Below the pieces are notes generated by a model. That model was not told where the DNA came from, did no database searches, and saw only the letters and a program-made list of their open reading frames with translations. A program made the position numbers and the translations under genes. From positions 45,087,810 through 45,151,809 of the forward strand of contig CM037593.1 in assembly GCA_021018995.1 (NCBI GenBank): a DNA stretch of 64,000 bases. Reading direction: 5' to 3'. Numbering within the stretch: the first letter of the stretch is position 1; each line of letters opens with the position of its first letter. The DNA comes from Chloranthus sessilifolius. Its lineage: Eukaryota > Streptophyta > Magnoliopsida > Chloranthales > Chloranthaceae. Positions 1-12,397 of the stretch are shown one piece after another.

Positions 1-664
1 GTGGTTAAGGGTTGGGAGACTTGGTCAAGGATAGACCGATTGTGCGCATGTGATGTGGCGCTTAATCTGATTACGCATACTGGTTAGGGTGTGCGATCGA
101 ATCTCGAGACGGTCTAAAGAAAGGGAGTTTGGTATAGAAGGGACTTATTGTGTGTTGATGATGTAGCATGTAATAGGATTGCGTGCATGGTTTTTGGTGT
201 GTAATTCGGGGTATGTCCCGAGTCTGGTTCTGAAACGCGAGACTATTGTTTCAGTCTGTATTTCGACTACATACTATTATTTCAGTATATAGTCTCCCAC
301 GTTAGAAATCTGAGCATAGAGCTATTATTTCAGCCTGTGTTCAGCCATATACTATTATTTCAGTTCATGGTTCCCATGTTAGGATTAGGGGGTCTGAGCC
401 ATAGAGCTATTGTTTCAACCTGTGTTCAGCCATGTACTATTATTTCAGTACATGGCTCCCACATTAGGGTTAGGGGGTCTGAGCCACAAAGCTATTGTTT
501 CAACCTGTGTTCAGCCATGTATTATTATTTTAGTGCATGGTCCCCACATTAGGGTTGTTAAAACTTCTAAAGAAGGTAAATCCTTTTTGAAAAGTCATGG
601 GCAAGGTCAAAGGTTGACTAAATGAATTTATATATTCTAAGAGAGTAAAATGGGGGTGTCTACA
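1..664 (-). mobile_element. 3' LTR (partial) of large minus-strand Ty3/gypsy element
   Basis: This segment matches 15150-15820 in the same orientation and ends in the same GGGGGTGTCTACA, which on the minus strand is the TG start of the LTR. The other end lies off the window. A pyrimidine run follows immediately at 665, which is a polypurine tract on the minus strand and is what should precede a 3' LTR. It contains part of the 85-bp tandem repeat found in all copies of this LTR tip. Short open frames here are by-products of that repeat. Confidence 0.7.
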
Positions 665-680
665 GATACCCCTCTTCGGC
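665..680 (-). other. Polypurine tract of the minus-strand Ty3/gypsy element
   Basis: On the minus strand the bases next to the LTR start read GAAGAGGGGTATC followed directly by TGTAGAC. A purine-rich run abutting TG is the expected primer site for plus-strand DNA synthesis in LTR retrotransposons. Confidence 0.55.
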
Positions 681-1999
681 GCGCTCTTGCGAAGTAAGAA
701 CGCATCGAAGAAGTAGACACCCCTCATTGAATGTGTCTTCTCGTTACTCTTGGAAAATCATAAATGTGAACTGGGGATGCCGACATGACATGCTTGACTT
801 TCTTATCTATCAGTGCAAGCTAAAATGAAGCATTCGAGGTCCCAATGATAGCTGTCGAAAGGCGTATTTCATGTCGTGGATGCAAGTGATCCCTTCACAT
901 ATCGCGAAACGATGTCATAGATAGTCGACAGGGGGAGTCAGTATATCATAATCCGCGGGTGCAAGGGGCATCCCGTCATGTATCGCGACCTGCTACAAGG
1001 GACAGTCAAACGAAAAGGAGAATCACCATATCCTAATCTGTGGGTGCAAGGGGCATCCCGTCGCATGTCGTGACCTGCTGTAAGGGGTAGTCAAACAGAG
1101 GGATATGATGCAGTCAAGGTACCGGGGGCTTCATACAAATGTCCATAAATAAGGTCCAGAGACTGATAATAAGATACAATATCATGTAATGTCGAAGGCT
1201 TTCGCAAGTCATGCCAGACTGGGCGTATCATTGCTTACACCAATGCGCGTCAGGCGTTCATTTTCCAATAGGCATTTGTAAGTTCTTAGATTAAATATAC
1301 TCATTGTTCGATTTTCCAAGGGGAATGGCTGGTTTGGGTAAGTGGTGAATGAGATGAATTTTGGTAGGTAAGAGGTCTTTTTGTTTATTATTATTTTGGT
1401 TTCTTTTTTGTTATTTTATTTTTTTTAGTTTTAAAAGTAAGGGATTTTGAAAATTCAGAAATTTTAACTTAAGATCAATTCGATGGTAAATCTTTGAAGA
1501 ACGTGGCTTCTGAGACTTCGCTCAGCAGATCCATTGGTACGAGATTTGTGGATCCGACTGTTTATGTGATTGTCAAGAAGACACTTGGCATGTCAGATAC
1601 TCCATCTAACATTCTCGATGAATACTGATGATTGTCTCTTATGGGAAGACTACAGTGGTTCGCGAGTCGAGAGAGATGAGTTTTAAAAATATGTTAACTT
1701 AATCATAGCTAACTATATATATCAGAAGCAATATCGAGTAAAAGAGAGGGTGATACTTACCGAAAGTGGTGATGCTTACCTGTGTAGCCCGCAATGGGAC
1801 TGATCGGTTGTCGTGGTGATGTCGCAATGGAACATTGAGGGGTTTCCTTCTCTTCCCTTTACTTCTGTTGTAGCAGAGACTTGGTGGCCCTTACTGTGAT
1901 GCAATGTCTTGGGGAAGTGAGGTTCACAATGGAACATTGTGATCTTTCCCGTTACGGTTTCATGCTAGGATGATCCCGGTGGTTGCAGACTGAGATGAG

Positions 2000-2870
2000 A
2001 CGCGAGAAAGTCTTTTCTCTTCCTTCCCGTCATAGCGGATCATAGACATGATGGGACATTGGGGGTCTGTGTTAAGATGCTTGGGGATTACTGGTCGTAG
2101 GTCTGATAGGGGCATTTGGATCCTGGTAGGATTTTTTGTGTTTGAGATGCTATGGGACGTGGGAGGAGTCCTTCTTCTGTTGGAGTCTAGCGACTACTGC
2201 ATAGCGAGGGATTTGGGAGGTAGGCTCTCTGCTTCTATGAGGGGACATTGGTTGAGCATAGTTAGCGATGGGACTTTTTGAAGGTTTGACTCTATTGCGA
2301 TGGTAGATTGGTAATAGGCTATATGACAAAATAAAGTTGCTATGTCGCGACAGGACACGTTCGTTATGAGATCGAGTTGTAGTTGCATCACGAGAGGTCA
2401 TATTCATGAATGTGTGGCGTGGTTGTGTCTGGATGTTTCGGGTAGTGATGTTTGCAATGGGACGTTGATGAGATATTTGTGTGATAGGTGTGTCATATTT
2501 CTTTCTTTGGCTGATCATGGGTTATATGAGATCACGTTGTGGTTGCGTCGTGGCGAGATTCATCTTTGACTTTGGTCGTTTGTCCAGGTTTTTGGGAGGC
2601 TTGCTTTTGGCTTTTCGCGATGAGATGTGTGATGAGGTTATGTGATGGGACGTGGGAGAAGGATCATGATGGGATAAGTAGTGTGCTCTTTGCTTTAACT
2701 GTGTCGCGATTGGGTATGTTAATTTGTGTTGCTGATATGTGTGTCCTGTCGCGATGGGACGGGGGTTGCGGTCAATGCTTCCTTTGCGATGGGAGATGGG
2801 GGAAGGATCCTGACTGAGATGGGGGCAAAGGGTGTGGTAACGCGTGAAGTTGGGTATTGCGCACCTGTTT
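2000..2870. repeat. Degenerate repeats around the word GCGATGGGAC
   Basis: The word GATGGGAC and close variants (GCGATGGGAC, GCAATGGGACGTTG, GTGATGGGACGTGGG) recur irregularly, often followed by T/G-rich text. The several 65-122-codon open frames here are explained by this biased composition and resemble no protein family. Confidence 0.45.
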
Positions 2871-2879
2871 CAGGGCGTT

Positions 2880-3330
2880 TATTCTAATTGCATGCTTGTG
2901 TGATGGAGTGTGATTGGGGGTTTAGAGAAGCTGATTACACGTTAGATTCTGTGCGTGTAATCCAATTGCGCGCTTAGAAAAGTGCGCGTGATTGAAGCAC
3001 CACTAGGTCATTGTGCGGGCGACCTTTCGCATTGCGTGCCTCATGAATGGCGTATAATTTGATTGCGCAATTAGGAATGAGCGTGGGATTAGGATGTCGT
3101 GCCCACTGGGCGGGCGGAAGTTCGATTATGCAAGCGTGGCTCGGCGCGGGATTGGGATTATGCGTGTTCTTTCACGTGCTTGATTAATTTGTGCGTTGGC
3201 TTCCTGGCACATGATTGGGCTGAGTTCTATATAAGGAGGAGAATTCTTTATTCTCTTCAGCTTTCGAGTTTTACCTTGACTTTTTCTGATTTCTGGTATT
3301 CGGACATCCGTGTTCTTATGATATTATGAG
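2880..3330 (+). repeat. LTR-like segment with GCGC words and a TATA box
   Basis: Words such as ATTGCGCGCTT and GCGTATAATTTGATTGCGC recur, like those in the LTRs at 5340-5770 and 14900-15350. The word-rich part ends in CTATATAAGG (near 3227), a good TATA box, followed by pyrimidine-rich sequence. This resembles the U3/R boundary of an LTR from a related family in plus orientation. The ends of such an LTR were not found. Confidence 0.3.
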
Positions 3331-4379
3331 ATTCGACCATCCGATCGTGATGTCGTTTCTTCCGGTGTTCATTGTTTCACATGATCTTCAACCTGAAGTG
3401 TTGTCTGTGGATGATATGAATTTGAGAATGGGCAGTATTGGGAAAGAGAATACCAGTCTTTACATCAATCCCTTTTAGGGAGCAGTGAAGGCAGCGTTGA
3501 GCAGGCAGCAGCGGAGGAGGTGAAGATGGCGGAAGAGAAGGAATTACAAGTGGAGGGATGTGTTCCCCAACCAATCCTCTCTGAAGCCTCCGATTGGACG
3601 CTCCGAGTTGGGATCTGCTCCTTGCTTTGTCTCCATTACGGATTCGGTCTTCATTTTGGGTTGTAGGTTTTCATTTCAGGTTGTAAATTCAGGAGGTATG
3701 CCTCTAGTGATATTGTGTAAAAAAGTTTATTAAAGGTGTTTTATTTGTTGTGTTTGTTTATATTTTATTATTCAATGGGACCTGTGCAGACATTCAAAAA
3801 TTTTATTTTGAATTACTTAATTTATCAGGATTCTGTTTAGTTAGGTCTTAACTTGGAATGCTAGGATTTATTTTTCAAAATTGATTTATAGTTCTACTAG
3901 GATTTTTCTTCGTATATTGGGTTTTATTTAAGATTCCACTTGGTTTTATTGAGTTTGTTAGGGTATTTATTTTATTAGATTTTTCTTGAGATGATCTCAT
4001 GGTCCAGATGAGTTAGGGTTTCATTTTAGGGAGTTTCAAGGGATTTTTATGTTTGTTTTGTTTAAGGTGGGGGGTGAATCCCATGTTTAAAGTTTAAGGT
4101 ACTTTGTTTTGGTCTTATGTTTGACTTGAGGTGACACTTGTTAGAAATGTGTGAATTTAGGGTTTAATTTAAAGTTTCTAGATGGGTGTTAAGTGTTTTA
4201 ATTCTATTGGTTTATTTATTCTGTGGTGGATTTGTGTTTCTTTGGGGGGTAAGTGTTGTGTGATTGTTGGGTTACGTTGGAGGGGAAATGAGTAGTATTA
4301 GAGTATGATATTTATTTTTTGAGTGTATCTCTGTTGTTCTGTTTCAGGTGTTCATTTTGCGGGACCTATGGCGGAAAAG

Positions 4380-4640
4380 TAAGAACTAAACTAAAAAATG
4401 AATGCCCCTGTTTGGGGTGTCCGAGGTGGAAAATCAAGAACTGAATTGAAATTTATTTATTTTTTTAAATGCCCCAATTTGGAGTATTCAAAGTGGGGAA
4501 GGAGGATCTAAATTAAAAAAAAAAAATTAAAAATAATGCCCCAGTTTGGGGTATCGGTCTTGTGACCTGAGTATCACTACCAAGGTGCTAGCGCTCTTTA
4601 AAAATAAATGCCCCAGTGTCAAGTGACGGTGGGACTTTTA
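4380..4640. repeat. Four imperfect copies of AATGCCCCAGTTTGGGGT
   Basis: Near 4400, 4472, 4535 and 4609 the text AATGCCCC(A/T)G/ATTTGG recurs with A-rich spacers of varying length. Each of the better copies has a CCCCA...TGGGG dyad. There is no coding potential. Confidence 0.4.
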
Positions 4641-4691
4641 TCTGCGTCACAGATGTCGTGGAGTACATTGGTAATGATCCCATATCGGGAA

Positions 4692-7646
4692 TGTAGACAC
4701 CCCCATTTTGCCCTCTCAGAATGTACAAATCTGTTAGATCAATCTTTGACCTCATAACCCTAATTGGGACCATATGCTGAAACAATAATATATGATTGAA
4801 CACGGACTGAAACAATAGCTTTGTGGCTTAGGACCCATGACCCTAACATAGGGACCATATACTGAAACAATAGTACATGACTAAACGCAAGTTGAAACAA
4901 TAGCTTTGTGGCTCAGATCCCAAGGCTATATACTAAAACAATAGTATATAGTCGAAATACAGACTGAAACAATAGTCTTGCATTTCAAACCCCTTTGTCC
5001 TAATGTGGGACCATATACTGAAACAATAATATATGGCTGGACACAGGCTGAAATAATAGCTTTATGGCTCAGGTCCCATAACCCTAACGCGGGGACCATA
5101 TACTGAAATAATAGTACATGACTGGACACAGGCTGAAACAATAGCTCTATGACTCAGGTCTCATAACCCTAACGCGGGGACCATACACTGAAACAACAGT
5201 ACATGACTGAACACAGGCTGAAATAATAGCTCTATGGCTCAGATCCCAACGAAGGGAGACTATATACTGAAACAATAGTATATAGTCGAAATACATACTG
5301 AAACAATAGTCTGGCATTTCAGACTCAACCCAGACAACCCCGAACTACATGCCTAAAATCACACGCGCAATTCGATCGCACGCCAAATCACTCTCGTGCA
5401 ATCAGTCCCCCTTCCAGACCAAACTCCCTTTCCCCAGACCATCTCGAGACTCAATCACACGCCTCATATGAAATGCGCGATCGGATTGAGCGCCCCACCA
5501 CCGGCGCATAATTGGCCTACGCCCGACCGAGTCTTACAGTCCTTAACCCCCAAGTTTCCTCGATTAAACGCTTTGAAAGAGGCGCTTAATTGAATTGCGC
5601 ACCTCACAATGGGTGCGCAATTAGTCCTAACATTGTTAGAACTAGGGAACTCGCTAAGCAAGTCAGTCGGTCGCTCACTAAGTCGGAGACCAACTCAAAG
5701 CGATTAAGCACCAAGAGACCGGCACGTAATTCAGTTAAACGCTTGAAATAGGGCGTTTAATTGGAGAAAAACCTATAAATTATTTTTTTCTTAATTCACC
5801 CAGGGCGGCTGGCAATTTTGAGAGAGAACAAATTTTTTTTTAGGGTTTCAAAATCAGAGAACTCTGAGAACGAACACATAGAGCAACCTAGCCATGATTT
5901 CGAAATTCAAGCTTCGAATCTTCGAGGTTTCTCTCCGCAACCCCGATCTTAGGTAAAAATCTTAGTTTTATACTTAGGATTTCTCTTAGTTTTAATTATT
6001 AATATTAGCTCGTAGTTTTAGACCGTAGCACCCCTCTTTTTTAGACCGTAATTTTTAATATCTAGTTCTAGTTCTTCGTTTCTAGAACCAATCCTTAATC
6101 TGACGGTCTAATTTACCGATCCTAGGCTTTAATTCTGTTCTAAAATCTTAATTTCTAGTCCTATCATTAATCTCTGATTCTAGTTCTTAGGTTCTAGAAC
6201 CAGTCATTAATCATACAGTCTAATTTTCTGATTTCAAACCCAAATTCAGTCCTAGAATTTTAAATTTTAGTTTTGATTTTTTAGTTCAATATTTTAAAAA
6301 TCCCAAATATTAATTCAGTTTTCTATAATTCTAGTTTCTCAATTCAATTCACAATTATAATCCCGAAATTGACTCTGAAAATCTAAAAGTACCATCTTTA
6401 TAATCTGAAATCCAATTTATCTTTAATATCAGCCACCCGATTTGCCCAAGGGAGCTTACGGAGGGTACTCGGTAATGAAGCTAATCCTCCTTAGCATAGC
6501 GGGGCCAAACCCCTTTTTTTAGAATTATTTAGTTACTTTAATTAGGATTAGAAAATCAGTTCCATAATTTCTTCTTAGAATTTTAGTATAATTAATTTAC
6601 ATGCTTTATTAGATCCTTAGAATAGTTGCTTCGATTATAACTCCAATAAAATTAATTCCTTTATTTTAATTAAATAATTCTAGCATAGTTAATTCCTCGC
6701 TTTATTAGATCTCAATATCATTAATTCCTTTTTCTTTTTTTTTAATTAGAATATTAGTATAATTAATTTATTACTCTTATCATAATTCCAGTCAAATTAG
6801 TTCCTTTATTTTAATTAAAATTTTAGTATGATTAATTCATTGTTGTAATTAGATTTCAAATATAGTTAATTTATTGCTTTAATCAGAATTGTAATAAAAT
6901 TAGCTTGTTTCCTTTAATTAGATTTTTTTTATATATAATTAATTCATTGCTTAAATCAAAGTTTTAGTAAAATCAGTCTTCTATTCCAATCAGAATTTCA
7001 ATACAATTAGTATACTTGCTTTACTTAAAATTTCAGTATAATTAGCATGCTTGATTTAATTAGTGTTTCATTAAGAATTAATATACTTGCATTCCTAGTA
7101 CAATTAGGAGGCTGATATCAATTAGACTTTTAGTAGTATTAGGACACTAAATTAATTGGAATTGTAATAAGATTAGGAAACTAATATTAATTAGACTTCT
7201 AATAGGACTGCAACACCTAAGATTAATTGGACTCCTGATAGAATTAGAATACTAGATTAAATCAACTATAATAAACTCACACGATTAAACTCACAACAAA
7301 ATTGGAAAATCTAAAATGATTAGAACTACAACAATTACAGGGAAAGAAAAGGAAAACTAAATTATCTAAATTATAAAGAAGAGCTATAGCTGCTGACGGT
7401 CGCAGGCGGATGATTTAGTAAAGAAGTAACCCACACCGGTTCTAAAGCATGATCGTTGACGTGTTGCAGCGTCGTTAAATATCTGCAACTAGCGATCGCA
7501 ACCAACTAGGAATCTTTCTAGAAAACACCCTTTTCTATTTTACCTTCAACATTCCAAACACCGCATCGCTAGAGTCCACTTGAACAGAATTGGAGCTACT
7601 AATTCAACGGGGGCCGAGAGGAATCCTGAAAAATCATGCACCAACA
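4692..7646 (+). mobile_element. Solo LTR of the Ty3/gypsy family, nested in inverse orientation
   Basis: It starts TGTAGACACC and ends CACCAACA. Both ends and several internal blocks match the reverse complement of 12606-15820: the 85-bp repeats, the block at 6430-6510 against 13420-13500, and 7380-7500 against 12760-12900. Flanks are GGGAA (4687-4691) and AGGAA (7647-7651), a 5-bp target duplication with one mismatch. No primer-binding site follows the right end and no polypurine tract precedes the left end. A TATA-like ACCTATAAAT lies near 5770. The 2.96 kb length fits its 3.2 kb partner with internal indels. Confidence 0.65.
4740..5300. repeat. 85-bp tandem repeats at the LTR tip
   Basis: Each unit carries two copies of the word CTATTRTTTCAG (seen here as CTGAAAYAATAG). 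About six to seven diverged units are present here, against three to four in the copies at 290-560, 15478-15700 and 15986-16230. Because 85 is not a multiple of three, the short open frames they create are not a conserved protein. Confidence 0.75.
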
Positions 7647-8919
7647 AGGAAGTAGTTTGATTATTTCGACAACATGCCGGGCTTGATTTTATAAGTGTTG
7701 AACGATCATCATGTATCATAGCTTTCTACAAAAATTGAGGTGAATGGTAGGTAATAAGTGATCGCATCACTTGTCATTCGAGAGTTTTCGATTTTATTCC
7801 AAAGAGATTTTGAAAATCAACTAACTCATTGCCTGAAAAGAAAATAAAGGGTGAAGAGGAGGTAAGGTTTATTGATCTGAGGGTAGCTTCTTATTCAACC
7901 AAATTTTGAAATAATAGTCAACTACTTTCTTCTCGGGTGGATAATGTGGTACCATAATTGAGCTCTCTGTCATGGTCCAACACCATCAAATCATCAAATT
8001 CTATGGTTAGTAGGAGTTTTGTCCTCCTCCCGCCATCGTACGACGACATCTAGTTGTGTCAGGGATGTCCTCGCGGTTTGCTTATGCTTTCCTAATAAAA
8101 TTACCAGGAATGCCCTCACAATTTGCTTATGCTTCCCTGAATTCATTGACTGTTCATTCATCGTATTGCTCTCGCTCGATTGTGCTTCCTTTCTATATAT
8201 TTTTTTAAAATAACCTGTTAACGCAAGAATTGTGAGGTTTAATGGAACCTTATATTTTCATTTTTTGTGCTCTAACATCGACTCCAATTGCTGAAGGGGG
8301 TGTATGAGAATCCAAAGTTTCCTATATTTCAGAAAGAGAGTTTCATGATCCACTAGTCCTTTCGATCAACTTTCCTGAATAGGAGGGTGATCAATGAGTC
8401 AGATGATACCCAAAATGATTTTGTATATAATTCCTTGTGATGACTGCAAGGATGATAAATATATAAGTATGCATGTTTAGGCTACGAGACATGATGGTCA
8501 TTGACTTATGATTCCTAGGGTTAGAAAGTCCTTCCCCTGTGGCTGCTTCCTAGGCATGTTGCTGAGATAATATAAGTATTTCCTATGTGGGCTTTGATTT
8601 CCTCCAGGCGAGGTGGTTGTACAAGCATGGTTTCTTATTACTAGCTCCCTGACTGTGAGTTCTCAGTCGGGTATAAGTTCGAAGGGTTTGGGGCATAAAA
8701 GTGTATTTACGTTTTGAGCATTTATACTTTTAGTTTTTTTGTGACTTTTCTATATATTTTTATATTTTTTTTTATTTTACTGTTATTATTTTTGTGTTAG
8801 AGTATAGTGTCAATTCCTTAAGTAGGGGACTAACTCAAGAAGTCCTCTTGGTGGGACATGTTGGATGGTCGAAGTGACTGTTCGATAATATTATTTCGGG
8901 GTCCTCGATCCCTTTCGAT
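7647..8919. other. Internal retroelement region without a recognisable gene
   Basis: Between the nested solo LTR and the gag remnants. Two near-repeats around 8060-8140 share the phrase AGGRATGYCCTC. I found no reverse transcriptase, RNase H, integrase or protease motif on either strand. It probably belongs to the 3' half of the minus-strand element. Confidence 0.4.
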
Positions 8920-9305
8920 CTAATTGATCTGGGATGAGAGAGGTGTTATATTTAGGTTTGTGTTTTGTACGATGTGAGATTTGTCTAAATAGGTGTGGTG
9001 TCTATTAACTTCTTCTTTTGATGAGTCTTTTATGGCCGGGGCCTCCTTGTCGGGAGGGACCTCCTTTTGTTTTTCGATGGGATAAGGCAACTCATAGAGT
9101 TGGGGCATAGAGTTGTTAAAGTATTTTTTGAGTTGTCGGAAAGTTGTCTGCAGGTGAAGTTGGAGCGGGATGGGTTGAGAGGGAACGTGGTGTTGTAAAG
9201 GTAGTGAGAGGATAAGGCAAAGGTAGAGTAGGAGGAGACGCAAGGGCGTAGGCCAAGGTTGACCTTTCTTTCGTGTGGGGCGATGTGGTTTGTTTGATTA
9301 TGCAT
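8920..9305 (-). pseudogene. Gag C-terminal remnant (Ty3/gypsy, minus-strand element)
   Basis: A 107-codon open frame contains FRQLKKYFNNSMPQLYELP, reminiscent of the region after the capsid domain in Tat-type Gag where a conserved ...LPQLY... segment precedes the nucleocapsid. No intact CCHC zinc knuckle is visible. It lies on the same strand as, and downstream of, the better preserved Gag at 11352-12397. The link is an inference and the text is too decayed for certainty. Confidence 0.35.
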
Positions 9306-9341
9306 GTTTTGTTTAATTCACACTTTGGGTTTATCGTGAGG

Positions 9342-11036
9342 TTATTTTAAAGTTTTATTTATAATTTTTGGAGGAGGTTTAGTATTGAGAGTTTGGTGTA
9401 GTAGTTTAGTTGGTTGGAATTTCATGAAGGTTTTGATCGTGAAGTTTATGGAGAATTTGATCTGGCGATCAGAAGCGATTTTAGTTATGACATTGATTTC
9501 ATGTTGTGGCAAGATTTGAGGATTTGGTGATATATTGATTTGGATGTTGATCGGGGTCATGAGATTTAAGCTTGGTTTAGTTTCGAGAGTGGGAGCGATG
9601 ATCGACTCCTTGATAGGTTCGGTGGTTGGCTCAAAGGGGAGTGGGGTTGGCATTGTAAGGATAGGCTCGGTTTTAGTGATAGGTTCGTGTTCGATAACAT
9701 GCTCGGGTTTGATGATAGGTTCAAGTTTGATAATAGGTTTGAGTTTGTTGGTGGGTTCACCTTTGATGGTAGGTTTGAGCTTGTGGATGGGTGCAGGGTC
9801 GATGATAGGTTCGGGTCTAGGTTCGACGATTGGTTTAAGTTCAATGATAGGTTTGGTTTCGTGTTCGATGACAAGTTTAAGTTCGATCATGGGTTTAGGT
9901 TTGGTGATAGGTTCATGTTTGAGGATAGGTTTAGGTTCGATAATAGGTTTAGATTCGATAATAGGTTTAGTTTTAATAGTAGGTTTAGGTTTGATAGTAG
10001 GTTTAGGTTTAGGTTTGATGATAAGTTGAGGTTTAGGTTTGATGATAAGTTTAGGTTTTATACTAGGTTTGAGTTTGTAGTTCAGTTTCGTGGTTGGTGG
10101 AATGGTAAGTTCAATAGTGGGTTTAAGTTCTTATTTCAGAGTTGAGGGGATGATAAGTTCGGTGGCGAGTTCTGTAGGGGTTGATTCATGAGTTGGTTTT
10201 GAGGTTGGTTCAATGGTTGATTCTGAAGTGACTGAAATGGGTGGTTCGGAGGTATGCTTGGTAATAGATTCGGGTTCGAGATTTTATTTTGAAGTTGATG
10301 AGGTGGTAGTGAGTTTAGGTTCCGAAGTAGGCGTAGAAGTTAATTCAAGAGTTGATTCTGAGGTTAGTGGGGTGACGTGTTTGTTGTTGAGTTCAAGTTT
10401 TAAAGCACGTGCAGGGATTGATTCAGGGACTTGTTTTGAGATTGGTGGGTCAATGTATTTGACAATGAGTTCAATTTTAAGGGTTAGTTTTGGAGTTGAT
10501 TTGGAAGTGAGAGGGGTAGTGATTTTAGGGGTACATTGGAATATGGGTTTGGGTTCAGAGTGTAGTTTTGTGATTGGTTTAAGTATGAATGGCGTCATAT
10601 AATACCGATTGATTGGTTCGAAAATTGCTTCTAGAGTCGGCACGTGAGTTTGTTTGGGGGTAGTATGCGTCATTGGTTTAGGCGTCTGCTCAGAAAGTGT
10701 GGGGGTTGATTTGTTTGTTGGTAGGTTGTGGGGTTCAAGAGGCTAAGTTGGTTTGGAGATAAGTGCATTGAGCCTGGCGATGAGTTTGGTGATAGGTTGA
10801 GTTAGTTTAGGGGTAGATTCGGTGATAGTTTGGATTTTAGTGATGTTGGTGACCGGTTTAGGGCGGAAGGTAACTTCACATTTATAGGTATGTAGGATAG
10901 GGTTTGTTGGTTGTAAATGAATACTATGGTCTTGCACTAAGGGAGGTTCAATTCTTCGAATCAGGCTAGCTGGGTGGAATAGGGCGGGGGTGAATGAGTG
11001 TATAATCTCGAATGCGAGTTGAGTTTGATCGAACAA
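9342..11036 (-). repeat. Low-complexity Lys/Pro/Glu/Ile repeat region between gag fragments
   Basis: On the minus strand one frame reads as repeats of the type EPIIELKPI, KPTIKGEPTNKLKP and HEPITKTEP, over about 180 codons at 9342-9890. Related Pro/Thr/Ser-rich text continues to about 11036 (129-codon frame at 10284-10673). The DNA is built from GATAGGTTTAGGTTC-like words seen on the plus strand. Several frames stay open on both strands because the repeat lacks stop codons, so open frames alone prove nothing. It may have been a disordered linker of the element's Gag. Confidence 0.4.
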
Positions 11037-11351
11037 TGGGTTGTAATAGGTGATGTTAGTTTGCTTGTCGTTGGGGCACTAGTTTTGGTCATAGTACGGG
11101 TTCATGTATTGGTTGGTGTATAGTGGTTGGTCTTGGTCAAGGTATAGAGGTTGGTTATAGTCAGGGTACAGGTTTGTGTAGAGGTCTTAAGCTTGGTCAT
11201 ATAGGTGGTATGGTTGAGGGTTAGTTTGGTTTTGTTAACGGTTCGCATTGATTTGTTCGGAGTCTATGGCTTCATTTAGGGTGCTTGTCTCGGGGTTGTC
11301 GGATGAGGGTCCGTTGGATGTTAAGGTAGGAAGACTGAGGCCTCCATTCTT

Positions 11352-12397
11352 CAGTCAATGTTCTATGCGTGAGGCGCATTGATAAAGGCTAGCAAGGTCA
11401 TGATAGTCGCTTAGGATGAGAACACTCCGAAGAGGCTTTCGGGTATTGCTAATCACGATTTCTATCGCATCGCTTTCTTTTATTTGATTCCCCGTTCGAG
11501 CGACAAGTCTTCTCCAATGGTTGGTGAATGTCGAGAAGTCTTCATTGTCCTCTAATCTTGTGTGTATCAAGTCAGCGAGACTGATTTCTTCATGAGTCAG
11601 GTGCTGGTATTGATCTCGAAATCTGTCAGCTAAGTCTTCGAATGTCTCGATTTCGGCTAAAAGTAAGGCCACAAACTAGTCAAAGGCTTCTCTCTCTAGT
11701 GATCTCGGAAAGTAATGGATCAGGAGCCCATGATTAGTGCGGATTGGTCGACAGTCATTACAGAATAGGGCCAAGTGGTGCTTTGGGTTTCCCGTACCAT
11801 TATATTTGTTGAATTTTGGAGGTTTAAAACCAACGAGTATAGTGAAGTCGATGTCTCGGTAAAATTTGTCGAATCCAAAAGTGTGACTAGAGCATTCTTT
11901 GTTAGCCCTGTAATCATCTAGAAATTGGTGGAGATTGTTTATGTTTATGGCGGTATCTTTTCTAGGTGCCTTGGGAGAGGGTTGTCCTCGGTAGTTGTTG
12001 TTGTAGAAGGTGTGAGAGGTATATGTGTTATGTGTCGGGGGAGTCGAAGCATGTGGAGGAGTCGGCGTCCTTTCCTTTTGTCTGTTCCTCGAAGTAACTT
12101 GTCTTTGGGACTGGAGCAATGCGTCGACTTCTTTTCCCCTTTTAGTGAGTGCACTAGGAGTGTGGTCCATAACTTGACTATCGGGGTAGCTTCGCTCAGT
12201 ACTACTTTCTTCAGTGCTATTGCTGTGATTTGAGTTTCGTGGAGCGAAGGGGTATTTTCACTCTCATTGATCGTATTTACTCGGGCATGACGCTGGGCTG
12301 TCCTGCAAGACGGCCTAATGCTATACTTGGGATCACTAGGGGAGCCACACACCGGTGGGTCGATATTATTAAATTTTAATTTTCTGATGTCAGCCAT
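11352..12397 (-). pseudogene. gag: Gag capsid pseudogene, Ty3/gypsy (Tat-like)
   Basis: Gag forms the retrotransposon's cytoplasmic particle. On the minus strand the text GFKPPKFNKYNGTGNPKHHL begins the capsid domain, then LLIHYFPRSLEREAFD, a stop, and FVALLLAEIETFEDLADRFR, then DFSTFTNHWRRLVART. This order (PPKFxKYxGTGxPxxHL, then the W-rich helix, then FxxFxxRW) is that of plant gypsy Gag. The stop at 11673-11675 (TAG) falls where Trp is normal; a second (TGA, 11352-11354) follows IEH. The probable N-terminus MADIRKLKFNN begins at 12397 in another frame, with a shift near 12170-12200. No pol follows. It lies about 200 bases downstream of the 5' LTR. Confidence 0.75.

Larger units (their letters stand above)
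681..4691 (-). mobile_element. 3' internal region of the large Ty3/gypsy element, non-coding
   Basis: This lies between the polypurine tract and the nested solo LTR. I see no integrase, reverse transcriptase or other recognisable protein in any frame. It holds degenerate low-order repeats (about 2000-2870 and 4380-4640) and a GC-word-rich part with a TATA-like box (2880-3330). It may be a mosaic of this element and relatives. Assignment to the same element rests on the adjacent polypurine tract and 3' LTR and on the solo LTR flanks. Confidence 0.4.

Noticed and set aside
9535-10145. Plus-strand proteins rich in Gly/Ile/Met or Phe/Arg/Asp
   Set aside because: Complement of the stop-poor Gag-linker repeat; three overlapping frames are open, as expected from low complexity.
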